Of a stretch of 64,000 nt of DNA, positions 1 through 9,752 are shown in pieces. Origin of the DNA: Stomorhina lunata (lineage: Eukaryota > Arthropoda > Insecta > Diptera > Rhiniidae). A program made the position numbers and the translations under genes. The stretch is from the NCBI GenBank assembly GCA_933228675.1, contig OW121740.1, positions 30,711,632-30,775,631 of the forward strand, read 5' to 3'. Numbering within the stretch: position 1 is the stretch's first letter; the number at the start of each line of letters is the position of its first letter. Under the pieces are notes generated by a model that saw nothing but the letters and a program-made list of their open reading frames with translations, was not told the DNA's origin and did not search any database.

Positions 1-802
1 AAATGAAAATAATTTATTGACATTTACTTTTTTCAATATATGAACTAAATTTTAGGAAAATTTGAACTAATTTTTAGGAAATTTTTCTTAAATATAAGTA
101 TATAAATTTCAAGAAATTATAACAATTTTACTCATTATAAAAAAAATTATCCTAATTACTTCATAAATTTAAACATGATTTATTCTGATTTATCTGAACT
201 AATTTTTAGGAAATTATCCTAAATATAAGTATATAACTTTCAACAAATTATTACAATTTTACTTATTATAAGAAGATTGTATACTATTGGACGTTGTAAT
301 TTATCTTAACTAATTTTAAATATTTTTTTCTTAAAATGCAGAAAGTCTTAAACTTGAAATTCATGATTAGGAAAATGTTCCTAGTAATTAGGAAAATAAT
401 GAACTTAAATTTACGACAACCACTTCCAGATTTTAAGTAAGTTCAATTTTATGAACTATTTTTCAGTAAATCATTTACTCAATCAAATTTTTTGAACTAA
501 AGTCAATATTACCCAGTTTTATGATGTGATGAACTAAAATTTAGGACATATTTACTAGTTTTTAACAAAAATTTCCTTAAAATAAATAATATTTTACAAA
601 ATTCATGCAATTTTTCTATGGAAAAATGTTAACTATTTTTTAGTATATGAACTATACATTTTTTATTTAAATGTTGTATTTTTTACTAGCACGTAACAAT
701 TTTTCCTAGTTTTGAGTAAAAATTTACTCTGAATAAGGATTTTTTTTTTACTATTTTTAAGAATTTTTTTTTCCTCAAATTTAGTACATGTCTTTTTTCT
801 GA
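1..802. repeat. AT-rich non-coding stretch with a duplicated ~100-bp unit
   Basis: No gene is visible. Two similar segments of about 100 bp (roughly 46-145 and 195-292) share the motifs GAACTAATTTTTAGGAAA, AAATATAAGTATATAA and ACAATTTTACT, so they look like a local duplication. The motif TGAACTAAATTTTAGG and variants recur through the stretch. The sequence is probably eroded transposon or simple AT-rich DNA next to the retrotransposon remnant that follows. Confidence 0.45.
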
Positions 803-1700
803 GTGTACTTTCAATCCTGGAGAAGGCCCAGGAAACAAATTGGCATGTGCCATCATCCACCAACAATACAAGAAGTAAAGAACGCCATTAAAAACCTTAA
901 GCTCAACAAGACCACGGGTAATGACAATATCTCAGTGGAGATGCTTTTATGTAATGTTGAAGGCTCGGCGAGACTGTGGCACCCATTTGTGCCTAAAATA
1001 TGAAAAGAAGACGTTCTGCCAACGTCAAAATACCAAAAACGGGTGACTCCAAAAACTGCAATAACTATAGGGGCCTAACACTTCTTTCAATACTGAGCAA
1101 AATACTAAGTCGAATAATTTTGAGCAGAATATCCAATGAAGTTTCCTCTACAGTCCGAGAAAACCAGTTTGGGTTCAGAAAGAACCGTTCTTGTGTTGAC
1201 CTAATCAGCACAGAAAGAGTAGTACTAGGGTAATGTTATGAATTCCGCACCCCCATTTGCCTAGCGTTTATCGACTTTATGAAGGCCTTCGACAGTGTCA
1301 ATAACATGCCAACGTAAATTCTGAACTTAATTCGGACAACATATGTGGATTTTAAATGTCGAGTCCTATACAAAGGTAAATTGTCAAATTCGTTCTAAGT
1401 TACTACTGGGGTATGGCCATGAAGTATCTTGTTACCTATACTTTTTATCCTTATTATCGACAATATAATGCGCAATATAAAGGCTTTGAATGGTAGATGT
1501 AGTATCGAATAAACACCCTTAACACAACTCGAGGACTTGGAATATGCTGATGACGTATGTCTTCTAATCCAAATCTCATTCCACCTTCAAGAAAATTCAA
1601 ACGCTATCACTGTCGAATCTCGGGCAACTGGGTTATAAATCAATATATCCAAGACAAAGACAATGCCTGAAGGCTATGGCGCAAAATCCGTTAACATACA
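803..1700 (+). pseudogene. Non-LTR retrotransposon reverse transcriptase remnant (RTE/CR1-like)
   Basis: Read across several frameshifts and stops, the plus strand gives the reverse transcriptase blocks in the right order. These are PPTIQEVKNAIKNLKLNKT, then NNYRGLTLLSILSKIL, ENQFGFRKNRSCVDLI, AFIDFMKAFDSVN and finally the catalytic block LEDLEYADDVCLL, a YADD box. The chain is broken by stops near 1000, 1233 and 1520, so it cannot encode an active enzyme. The endonuclease end and the 3' tail are missing here. A fragment starting AGTACTAGGGTAATGT recurs at 3205-3243, followed there by a C-terminal piece, so both may come from one family. Assignment to the RTE/CR1 side rather than jockey rests on block wording only. 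Confidence 0.75.
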
Positions 1701-1940
1701 TGAAATTAGCTTGGAAGTTTGGTATCTTCATAAGGTGGCGGTGAAGAGGACTCGCGTATTAATAAGACAAAATCTGCATTAGGCAGTCTCCGAGATATTT
1801 GGAATTCCTGGCAAATATCAACAGCAACCAAGTTATGAATATAAAACTCGAATGTTAAGTCCATCCTGTATTACGGCTACGAAACTGGGAAATGTACAAA
1901 TGCCATTGACAGGCGCCTACAAATCTTTAAAAACAAATAC

Positions 1941-2235
1941 ATACATAATTCCCACGACATTCCAATTGGAACAAGGGTACTTCTCTCAGACAATGTGCTA
2001 TTTTTAGACTCATTAAAAGTAGGTCCCGTTTTAACTTCGGCTCCGAACGGCAAATCCATTAGTTAGAGATGTTTTACATAGCCTAATACATACTTAATAA
2101 GCAGTCGCTAGCTGAGTTATGAGGAGAACCCCTCGTTTGAAAATTTATTTTTTCAAAAGGGTCTGGCCGGGGATCTAACTTGAGACCTCTGGTATTCTAG
2201 GCGGATGATTAACCTGCTATACCACTGCGCTTCTC
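1941..2235 (-). mobile_element. tRNA-derived SINE, copy 1
   Basis: On the minus strand the element opens with a tRNA-like head: GTGGTATAGCAGGTTA resembles a pol III A box and a B-box-like region follows, degraded in this copy. The body has the family block CCGTTCGGAGCC and the 3' end carries CCAATTGGAATGTC followed by ATACATA-type repeats. A near-perfect 10-bp target duplication flanks it: AAACAAATAC at 1931-1940 and AAACAAATGC at 2236-2245. Other copies lie at 22,941, 42,574 and 55,749, with a 3' fragment at 39,848. Confidence 0.8.
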
Positions 2236-2273
2236 AAACAAATGCTTACGACAAATCCTTAATATATGGTGGT

Positions 2274-3190
2274 CGAAGAGAGTGTTTGGTGGCAAATTTA
2301 TATTTTTAAATACGATTATTTCAAAAAGTTATAAACGGTGCGGAGGGAAGGTTGCACCATTGGAATTATCGATGCGGATTTGTTAAATCCGATGTCGCAG
2401 TGGTCAAGTGAGCATAGCGCGTTAGCTGCAAAGACATTTTTAAAAGTAATGATTCTTATATAATTGCTCGTCGACAATTTTGTTCAAAGTTCGCTATTCG
2501 GCGAATACGTGATGCATTTAATTCGATCGTGGGTGCAAAGATTCCGCGCAACTGCTTTGGCTATGAATATCTCACGGCCAGGGCCCAGTTGATCTTCAAA
2601 GATTGCCGAAAACATTGAACTGGTTGAAAGCAGTTAAGGTAAAAATTCGCGACTTTCAATACTGAAAAGTGCAGCTTCACTTGGTCTTCCTAAAGCGATT
2701 ATTCATGGAATTTTAAAAAGTTCTGAAGTTTCATTCTTTTTAAATTCAAAACATTCAAGAGCTGAATAAAAGTGACTTTGATTTAAGCAAAAAGTTTTGT
2801 CAAACGCTGTTGAAGCGTTTTCGCGCTGTAAATCCCATTTTTTGCAGCAACAAACAAAACTGCATTTACTGGTCTCCAAGAATCCGCAACCCTCGATTGA
2901 AACATCAAAAACCATTGCATTGACCTATGATAACAGTTTTGTGTGTCTTGTCTTCGTACGAGATAATTGTACCATTTTTTTCGAATTTTATTTGGCAAAT
3001 AGTGTTAATGGTGAAAATTATCGATCCATGATTACGGAATTCTTTTCCCAAACCTGCGAGCTCTTCGATCGTACTCTTCACACTCGTAATTTCAACAGGA
3101 TGGAGCGACTGCACACACAAGCAGAGCTTCGATGAATTTGCTTTGGGAAAATTTCCCCCAAAAACTGAGCAGTCGCTAAAGGGACATCCT
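2274..3190 (+). pseudogene. DD41D-type mariner-like transposase remnant, copy A
   Basis: The plus strand, read through stops and frameshifts, gives a helix-turn-helix region (SRLSILKSAASLGLPKAIIH), then VNGENYRSMITEFF, then in another frame FQQDGATAHTSRASMNLL. The same blocks occur in the better preserved DD41D-type transposase at 38,532-39,538. The third catalytic region is lost because the sequence ends soon after the second Asp block. Copy B at 3772-4697 is nearly identical, so this is a duplicated segment and not two independent insertions of different age. The copy is dead. Confidence 0.75.
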
Positions 3191-3202
3191 ATGGACAACC
3201 AA

Positions 3203-3445
3203 CACATAAAGAATAGTACTAGGGTAATGTAATGAATTCCGATCAAATCCCTGCTTCTATAGAGGTATGTCAACGGAAATGGCGATGGACGTCGAAGGCC
3301 AAATACCGGCATTGCTCGACAAGCGCTTCGTTCGAATCCAAAGGGAAGAGCCCATCGTGTAGGTGCATCTGCTAGAATATGGAGAAGGTCAATTGATGCG
3401 GAGTTGCAAGCAGCAAGCTATTCATGGAACGATGTATGCCTAACA
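3203..3445 (+). pseudogene. Non-LTR retrotransposon C-terminal fragment
   Basis: The first 40 bases repeat 1214-1253 (AGTACTAGGGTAATGT and on), which lies inside the reverse transcriptase remnant. After that the plus strand reads RRSIDAELQAASYSWNDV, the WRR...E...W pattern found at the C-terminus of RTE/CR1-type polyproteins. The copy therefore looks internally deleted, joining part of the reverse transcriptase to the tail. Confidence 0.6.
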
Positions 3446-3461
3446 TCTCGCAATAGAGTCC

Positions 3462-3583
3462 GATAACAGAATAAGAAGAATGTGACTTTAGACCAGGCAA
3501 AACTACCACTGAACAGATCTTAACACTACGTTTAATCCTGGAGAAGACCAAAGAGAAACAAATAGACACAATTAATCTCTTCG
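3462..3583 (+). pseudogene. Reverse transcriptase fragment of a second non-LTR family
   Basis: The plus strand reads RPGKTTTEQILTLRLILEKT then KEKQIDTINLFV, which fits reverse transcriptase blocks just before the first catalytic Asp. The reading continues, after the inverted repeat, as VAFNSPKRTKMFKAISKF in the right arm, so the inverted duplication has broken the gene in the middle of the catalytic A block. Confidence 0.65.
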
Positions 3584-3792
3584 TTGCCGCCAAACACTCT
3601 CTATCATCTTGCACAACCTTCATGGGGATAGCAAGCTTAGATATTGCCTTAAACATCTTCGTTCGTTTTGGGCTGTTAAAAGCGGATTTGTAGCTTTTAA
3701 CAGCCCAAAACGAACGAAGATGTTTAAGGCAATATCTAAGTTTGCTATCCCCATGAAGGTTGTGCAAGATGATAGAGAGTGTTTGGTGGCAA
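3584..3792. repeat. Large near-perfect inverted repeat (about 100-bp arms, 9-bp loop)
   Basis: Left arm about 3584-3683 and right arm about 3693-3792 are reverse complements with only about two mismatches that I can find (one near 3589, one near 3636). The loop is GGATTTGTA. The arms contain reverse transcriptase coding sequence (KRTKMFKAISK) readable outward on both strands. The outer 17-20 bp of the right arm are the first bases of the duplicated segment at 3772-4697. Confidence 0.85.
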
Positions 3793-4697
3793 ATTTATAA
3801 TTTTAAATACGATTATTTCAAAAAGTGATAAACGGTGCGGAGGGAAGGTTGCACCGTTGGAATTATCGATGCGGATTTGTTAAATCCGATGTCGCAGTGG
3901 TCAAGTGAGCATAGCGCGTTAGCTGCAAAGACATTTTTAAAAGTAATGATTCTTATATAATTGCTCGTCGACAGTTTTGTTCAAAGTTCGCTATTCGACG
4001 AATACGTGATGCATTTAATTCGATCGTGGGTGCAAAGATTCCGCGCAACTGCTTTGGCTATGAATATCTCACGGCCAGGGCCCAGTTGATCTTCAAAGAT
4101 TGCCGAAAACATTGAACTGGTTGAAAGCAGTTAAGGTAAAAATTCGCGACTTTCAATACTGAAAAGTGCAGCTTCACTTGGTCTTTCTTAAGCGATTATT
4201 CATGAAATTTTAAAAAGTTCTGAAGTTTCATTCTTTTTAAATTCAAAACATTCAAGAGCTGAATAAAAGTGACTTTGATTTAAGCAAAAAGTTTTGTCAA
4301 ACGCTGTTGAAGCGTTTTCGCGCTGTAAATCCCATTTTTTGCAGCAACAAACAAAACTGCATTTACTGGTCTCCAAGAATCCGCAACCCTCGATTGAAAC
4401 ATCAAAAACCATTGCATTGTCCTATGGTAACAGTTTTGTGTGCCTTGTCTTCGTACAAGATAATTGTACCATTTTTTCGAATTTTATTTGGCAAATAGTG
4501 TTAATGGTGAAAATTATCTTATCGATCCATGATTACGGAATTCTTTTCCTAAACCTGCGAGCTCTTTGATCGTACTCTTCACACTCGTAGTTTCAACAGG
4601 ATGGAGCGACTACACACACAACCAGAGCTTCGATGAATTTGCTTTGGGAAAATTTCCCCCATAAACTGATCAGTCGCTAAAGGGGCATCCTATGGAC
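3772..4697 (+). pseudogene. DD41D-type mariner-like transposase remnant, copy B
   Basis: This nearly repeats 2274-3190 over more than 900 bp, starting at AGAGAGTGTTTGGTGGCAA. It has the same stops and frameshifts plus a few new changes, for example CTTATCTTATCG near 4515. It carries the same helix-turn-helix, VNGEN and FQQDGAT remnants as copy A. Shared stops mean the decay came before the duplication, so this is a segmental copy rather than a fresh transposition. Confidence 0.75.
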
Positions 4698-4734
4698 ACC
4701 GAGGTCACCCTAATTACCACAAAGAGAATGTTTA

Positions 4735-5000
4735 AAATGGCAATCCCCATTCTCGTGTGGCTTTAAATCCCCAATCTCGTGTGGCTACGAAAAATTAATA
4801 AACTAATTTACGTCAGCAATGAACATCGACATCAAATGAATCGTGAGCTGTATGAACTATACGCTGACATCGACATAGTAAAACGTATTTAAAGCAGCGA
4901 CTGCGTTGGCTAGGACATATTTCGAATGAATAAAAATACGAAAATGATACCGAGGAAACTCATAGAAGAGGTCTAGGAAATTGGAGAATATGTGCAGTCG
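4735..5000 (+). pseudogene. Non-LTR retrotransposon 3' coding fragment
   Basis: Near 4882-4925 the plus strand reads LKQRLRWLGHISN, a block seen close to the C-terminus of RTE/CR1-like retrotransposon proteins, followed by a degraded RRGLGNWRICA stretch. No catalytic block is present. The fragment abuts a mariner remnant on the other strand. Confidence 0.55.
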
Positions 5001-5004
5001 TTAT

Positions 5005-5535
5005 TTTTCCGAAATTCGAGGCTTTATTGTAATAAACTGGCTATATATTCGTTGTTCAAAGTATTGTTCAATGCTAAACACTGCTTTCTCCCATCTTTCG
5101 GTCAGCATATGAATCCCGCGTAGGAAAATGGTCATATTTTCAAGTGATCCACATGATTAAATTTTTTACATCTTCATAAGAACGAAAGTGTTGATCAGCC
5201 GTATGAGATTGATCGAAACTAGTGATAGTCCAAGGGGGCAACGTCTGGAGAATACGGCGGTTGGGGTAGGACTTCCCATTCCAAAGTTTCCAAGTATGTC
5301 TTTACCATTTTCGCAACATGGGGTCGAAAATTGTTATGCTGTAAAATCACTTTATCATGACTCTCGTTGTATTGCGGCCGTTTGTCTTTCAATGCTCAGC
5401 TCTAAACGCATTAATTGCGTTAGTATAACGATGACCTGTGATGGCATAATATACCACACCGTATCTTCCAAAAACCTTTTCTCTTCCACCGTCATGCCGA
5501 TCTTTATATTAAAGCATAGAATTTGGCTCTCAAGC
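5005..5535 (-). pseudogene. Mariner (DD34D) transposase remnant
   Basis: The minus strand reads IQRESHDKVILQHNNFRPHV, then AKMVKTYLETLEWEVLP and PYSPDVAPLDYH, the classic mariner C-terminal half. Counting from the second residue of HNN to the last Asp gives 34 residues, so this is DD34D. The first of these two Asp is replaced by Asn (HNN for HDN), and stops and frameshifts occur on both sides. The N-terminal DNA-binding half is absent. It differs from the DD41D elements in this window. Confidence 0.8.
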
Positions 5536-5728
5536 TGACTTGTTTATTCGAGAATAACTTCATGACGCAGACACAAATCAACTAATATTTCGATGGGGAA
5601 ATAAAATTACTTCCATGATATACCAAGGACTCAAACCTGTATTGAGTACCGGAAAATAATTGGTTGAGTTTTGGGTAACTTCGGACTGGTTTTGGGTAGT
5701 TTCGTTATCGTAAGTTAACACAACTACT

Positions 5729-6215
5729 ATTTTTTTTTTAATTATGACCAGCACTCGGGGGATCAGCCCTACTTATGCTATGCATTGTGTGGGAAGGGGG
5801 ATAAAGGGAGTTTGTGTTTGTGGACATTAGATTTTAATTTTTGTATATTGCAACTGTCAGGAAAAACTTCTGCAAAAAATGAATTCCACGTACGTACTGT
5901 ACGGCTAAAGAAAGTGTGTCGTTCGGTCCTCTAGCATATCGATATCACACTGATGTCATCTAACGAATAGGCGCGTGGTGCGCAAGAATGTGAGCATTTC
6001 GGAGACGGGACCCCTAATTTCGTTAGAACACAATTGGAAGTAGTACCGATAGAACAGTGTGACATAACCCATATTGCGACCGTGCTCCACATCATCTATG
6101 ATAAAGTAACATGATCTGCAATGCGTTAATGCGTGAGAATATAACAACGTACGACCCCATTGAGAGATGTTTTCGAGATCCCGATTTTGTGATTCATTCA
6201 GGTTTCGTCTCATGG
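5729..6215 (-). pseudogene. Jockey-like non-LTR retrotransposon 3' end
   Basis: On the minus strand, MRRNLNESQNRDLENISQWG is followed by VTLFYRYYFQLCSNEIRG, which matches the longer remnant at 35,270-37,310 (MRQNINESLSRDLETVSEWG and ITLFYRYYFGMCSNEIRE). A run of T at about 5730-5738 is the complement of an A-tail and marks the 3' end. The coding part is interrupted by the TIR element at 6216-7278, and a short further piece of the same remnant resumes just beyond 7283. Confidence 0.75.
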
Positions 6216-7278
6216 GGGTCAATTCTGGTTCTATGAAACGATGAAATGAAAAAAAAGTTTTCATTTAAGTTTTCACAACTAGTTTTCATAATACTTTTTC
6301 ACCAAGACTTATTTTCTGATTCTCGTTTGTATTATGAAAAAAGTGTTTCATTCCATTCGTTGCTATGAAACTTTATCAACTGTTTTATGATAATTGCCAA
6401 GCAAATGTCAAACGTAAAACAGGAAACAAATAATGTTGGTCTCGGCAACATCAATTTGCGTAATTATTAATTTTTATTAAAATTATTAATTACCAATTTC
6501 AATTTTTGTAATTATTAATTTCGATTAAAATTATTAATTACCACAGCATCTTCCATTGGCGGTAATCCTATAGCAATAACACGCCGTCGACGAAAAGTAA
6601 ATAAAATTGGCTATTAAAGAAAAAAGCTTAAACAAAGGGCTTGACTATATACAATAGCACTTACAGCGTTGAATAATACAAAGCTATATCTTACTCTTCT
6701 TTTCACCACCTTTTGCTTCTCTACTATCCCCTTTCCAAAGAAGGTAACCCAATTCGTATATACTCTTTATACAATTGTATAGGCAGTATTTGCCTGAGTG
6801 TTACTTCTCTAAAAAAAAAATATACACCTAAATTATTACCATTATTACCGCCTAAAGCTGTAAGACTCGTGGTCAGTTCCACTTTTTGTCTAGAATTTTT
6901 GTTTCTGTCATACATTTATAGATTAGTGACCAGTTTTTAAATAATTATATTTCATACTAATTGTTAGCAATATCAATATTTTCTTCCAAGAAGTTAATTA
7001 AATAATATTTTGTCTTATTTTTGATTTTTCACTTAAAATTTTTCAGTGAAAAAATTCTTTTCAAATGAAAAAATTTTGACAGTTGGTTGCACTGTTTCAC
7101 AAAACAAGAATCCTAATTGTTATGCAACGATGAAAAAATCTCGTTTCGTTTCAGTGATTTTTTCATATGATAATGATTTGACGTTTGTTTTCATTTTTTT
7201 ACTAAATTAGAATCGCTACTTCTTTGAAAACATGAAAAAACTTTTCATATCATCGTTTCATAGAACCAGAATTGGCCC
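6216..7278. mobile_element. TIR element (~1.06 kb) inserted in a jockey-like remnant
   Basis: The ends are inverted repeats of about 37 bp beginning GGGTCAATTCTGGTTCTATG on the left and GGGCCAATTCTGGTTCTATG on the right (reverse complement). CATGG flanks both ends (6211-6215 and 7279-7283), giving a 5-bp direct repeat; a 3-bp reading (ATG) is also possible because of the G run. Comparison with the related remnant at 36,570 shows the retrotransposon is continuous across the empty site. Many GAAAA/TTTTC hairpin-like subrepeats lie inside each end. No transposase can be read, so it is a non-autonomous element. Superfamily not assigned. Confidence 0.7.
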
Positions 7279-7283
7279 CATGG

Positions 7284-8502
7284 TGTCAAGTTACGTTATT
7301 TTGTTTATTTTGCTACAAACGTAAGCTTAATCTTTATCCACACCTAAGTCATGTAGGGTACAACGATCAGTAGGATAAAAGCTAATACTTACCATGGCGA
7401 TGATATCCCGCTTATTGTTCTTCTCGGTTTGGTATTTTTTCAATACCTTTTTGAAAAGATTCTTTAGTATTTTTGTTTTTTACTTGTATCAAAACTTAAG
7501 TATAATAAAAACTGCATTTTAATCATTTCGATCACAAGAGCGTCAAAATCATCCAGCGTCAACAGTTTTATTGTTCACTTGATCTTGTGCCGCCACACAT
7601 TTTGCTCTTCAGTTTTAACAAGTTTATTATCAGCTTAAATGAATCTGACAAGACGGACCATTTTAAGAGTAAAAGACTGTCTTACATTTGAGCTCAGAAC
7701 ATTCATTTTGGCAGACCTCTATGCGCCATCATTATTATGACATTCGACTACAAACAAAAACAAAAAAAAGGAAAAGAAAGATTTCAAACAATTTATAAGT
7801 TCACAGGAAAACAAGCAGAAACTAAAGGAGAACTGTCGCAACTAAATTCAGAAAATTCATATGGATATACCAAACTCATACTAAAAATCATGTGTGGCCA
7901 TTTTTAGGAACTTGATTTTATGATGATAGTTTAAAGTGATTTATTTTTAAAGATTTTAACCCGGCTAATACTTGTTTGGTTTTGGGAATGGCAAAGAAAA
8001 CAATTTCAATGATGATGATGATCGTTGTTCGTCACGCCATTTGATTGCTTTTGTTGTGGGGACCAACAAAAAAAAATCATCATCAAATAATAAAAGAAAA
8101 CTCGAGTCAAAAAAGAAACCCAGAACGGTAGCTCACATTAATGGTCTCGTGCTTACGATTGACATCTGGGTTAAGCCCTTTTGTGTTTTTATTGGAAAGA
8201 ACAAAATCAAACAAAAGTTATGCAAATGTTGCTGCCACCTAAGGTGATATTTTATTGGCAATAACACCTTTTACCTATAACTATACTACAGTTTATAGGA
8301 ACGAGTACATAAATAAATTATTAACTTTTAGCTTGACTTTGACTAAGAAATATGTTTTATGATTTAGTGCTGCTGTGGCTAAAATGGTGGTGGTGGTAGT
8401 TCTACCAACTAGTTGTAACTCATTTAGACAAGATTTTCTTTGTTTTAAGGCAGCGCCATAATTCTAATTTATCAGTTTTTTCTTAAGCTTTGGATGTGGG
8501 TG
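7284..8502. other. No recognisable gene
   Basis: AT-rich sequence with short simple repeats (GAT near 8012-8023, GGT near 8388-8398). An open frame at 7972-8247 is lysine- and serine-rich and low in complexity; I see no domain and do not call it a gene. Confidence 0.5.
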
Positions 8503-9123
8503 TTTTTATACCCTTCACCACCATTGGTGGAAAGGGTATTATAAGTTTGTGCTGATGTTTGTAACGCATAGAAATATTTGTCTTAGACCCACCTTTTAGT
8601 ATACCAATAGACTTAGAATCACTTTTTGAGTCGATTTAGCGATGTCCGTCCGTCCGTCCGTCTGGCTGGCCGGCTGGCTGGCTGGCTGGACCCTCATGAA
8701 AACTTTGTAATCAAACTACAGGTCGCAATTCTGAAGATAATTTGATGAAATTTGGCATAGATAATTTTTGACAATGGGACCATGGCTATTGAAATTGGTC
8801 AAAATCGGTCTATTATTTATGGTACCTCCCATAGGTCCCACTAAATCTAAATCTAAAGATTATGAAAATTTTGAGTTTATTTTTTGTAACAACTGTAATC
8901 AACTTGCCAAATTTTGAGATAATCGGTCCACATTTGACCCTAGCTCTCATATAAGTCCAAATGACGGAAACAGGTTGAATATATACGTTTTGAGAAAATG
9001 TTTGTATGATGGCAAAATTTAGCAAATATTTGTCTTTATACAGGAAAAATAACACCTTTGACCTTAGTGGTGAAGGGTATCGTATGGTCGGCTTGACTGA
9101 CTATAGCGCTTTCTTACTTGTTT
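8503..9123 (-). mobile_element. Dispersed ATACCCTTCACCAC repeat, copy a
   Basis: It starts TTTTATACCCTTCACCACC and ends TATAGCGCTTTCTTACTTGTT. Internal blocks repeated in the other copies include CTTAGACCCACCTTTTAGTA, GATGTCCGTCCGTCCGTC and CAGGTCGCAATTCT. A GGCT/GGCC simple run lies at about 8664-8690. The two ends give a partly palindromic layout (ATACCCTTCACCAC at one side, GTGGTGAAGGGTAT at the other), which suggests a TIR-type non-autonomous transposon. It has no coding capacity. Confidence 0.75.
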
Positions 9124-9529
9124 CTTTTAGCGAATGGAGGTTAGAGAACTTGTTATTTTATGACGGACATAAATTTTGTTGCCACACGAACGACTAATTG
9201 GAAGTCAATTAAAAACAAGTCAATATTGCCTTTAAACATATAGGTTTAACTGTTCGTATTAAAGACATTAGCAGCATTATGCGTAACCAAAAATTGGCAT
9301 GAAGTTAGCATAGAGTTTAACTTCAACTAGCAAATAAACTAGGTGAGTGATGTAGGGGATGTTAGACACCAAGCAACGGTTCTGATTAGTCTTAACATTG
9401 TAAGTTCAGATTTTCTTGGTTATAATTCATCTCAACTGTGGACACTGGCCTCCTCGTGGTATCACCAGGGTAACTACGTTAACACCAGTTAATGTAGTTA
9501 GCTAATATGTGCCGCAAGTTTTCTCATAA

Positions 9530-9725
9530 GAACGATAAAAATATGGCTTAGGACGTCGGGCTTTAATGGAAAGACTAACTTTAATGGAGAGACTAAGTAG
9601 AGGAAAATCTTGCAAAGCTGGGCCTACGAAATTGGAGAATTTGCGTAGAAGATCGAATCTCATGAATTTCTAACATATGCTCAGCCTTTGACCTTAACAG
9701 GTTTTAAATTAAGGCCATTTAAGTA
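9530..9725 (+). pseudogene. RTE-like C-terminal fragment
   Basis: The plus strand reads KILQSWAYEIGEFA, then ESHEFLTYAQPLTLTGFK. This resembles the tail piece found on the minus strand at 31,040-31,190. Only the last part of the polyprotein is represented and it has stops. The 400 bases before it (9124-9529) hold nothing I recognise. Confidence 0.45.
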
Positions 9726-9752
9726 ATTAAGTACTTCGTAATTAACACAACA

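Noticed and set aside
5188..5538. 116-codon open frame on the plus strand
   Set aside because: It is antisense to a clear mariner transposase remnant on the minus strand.
7972..8247. 91-codon open frame, lysine/serine-rich
   Set aside because: Low complexity (GAT and AAA runs), no domain and no homology I recognise.
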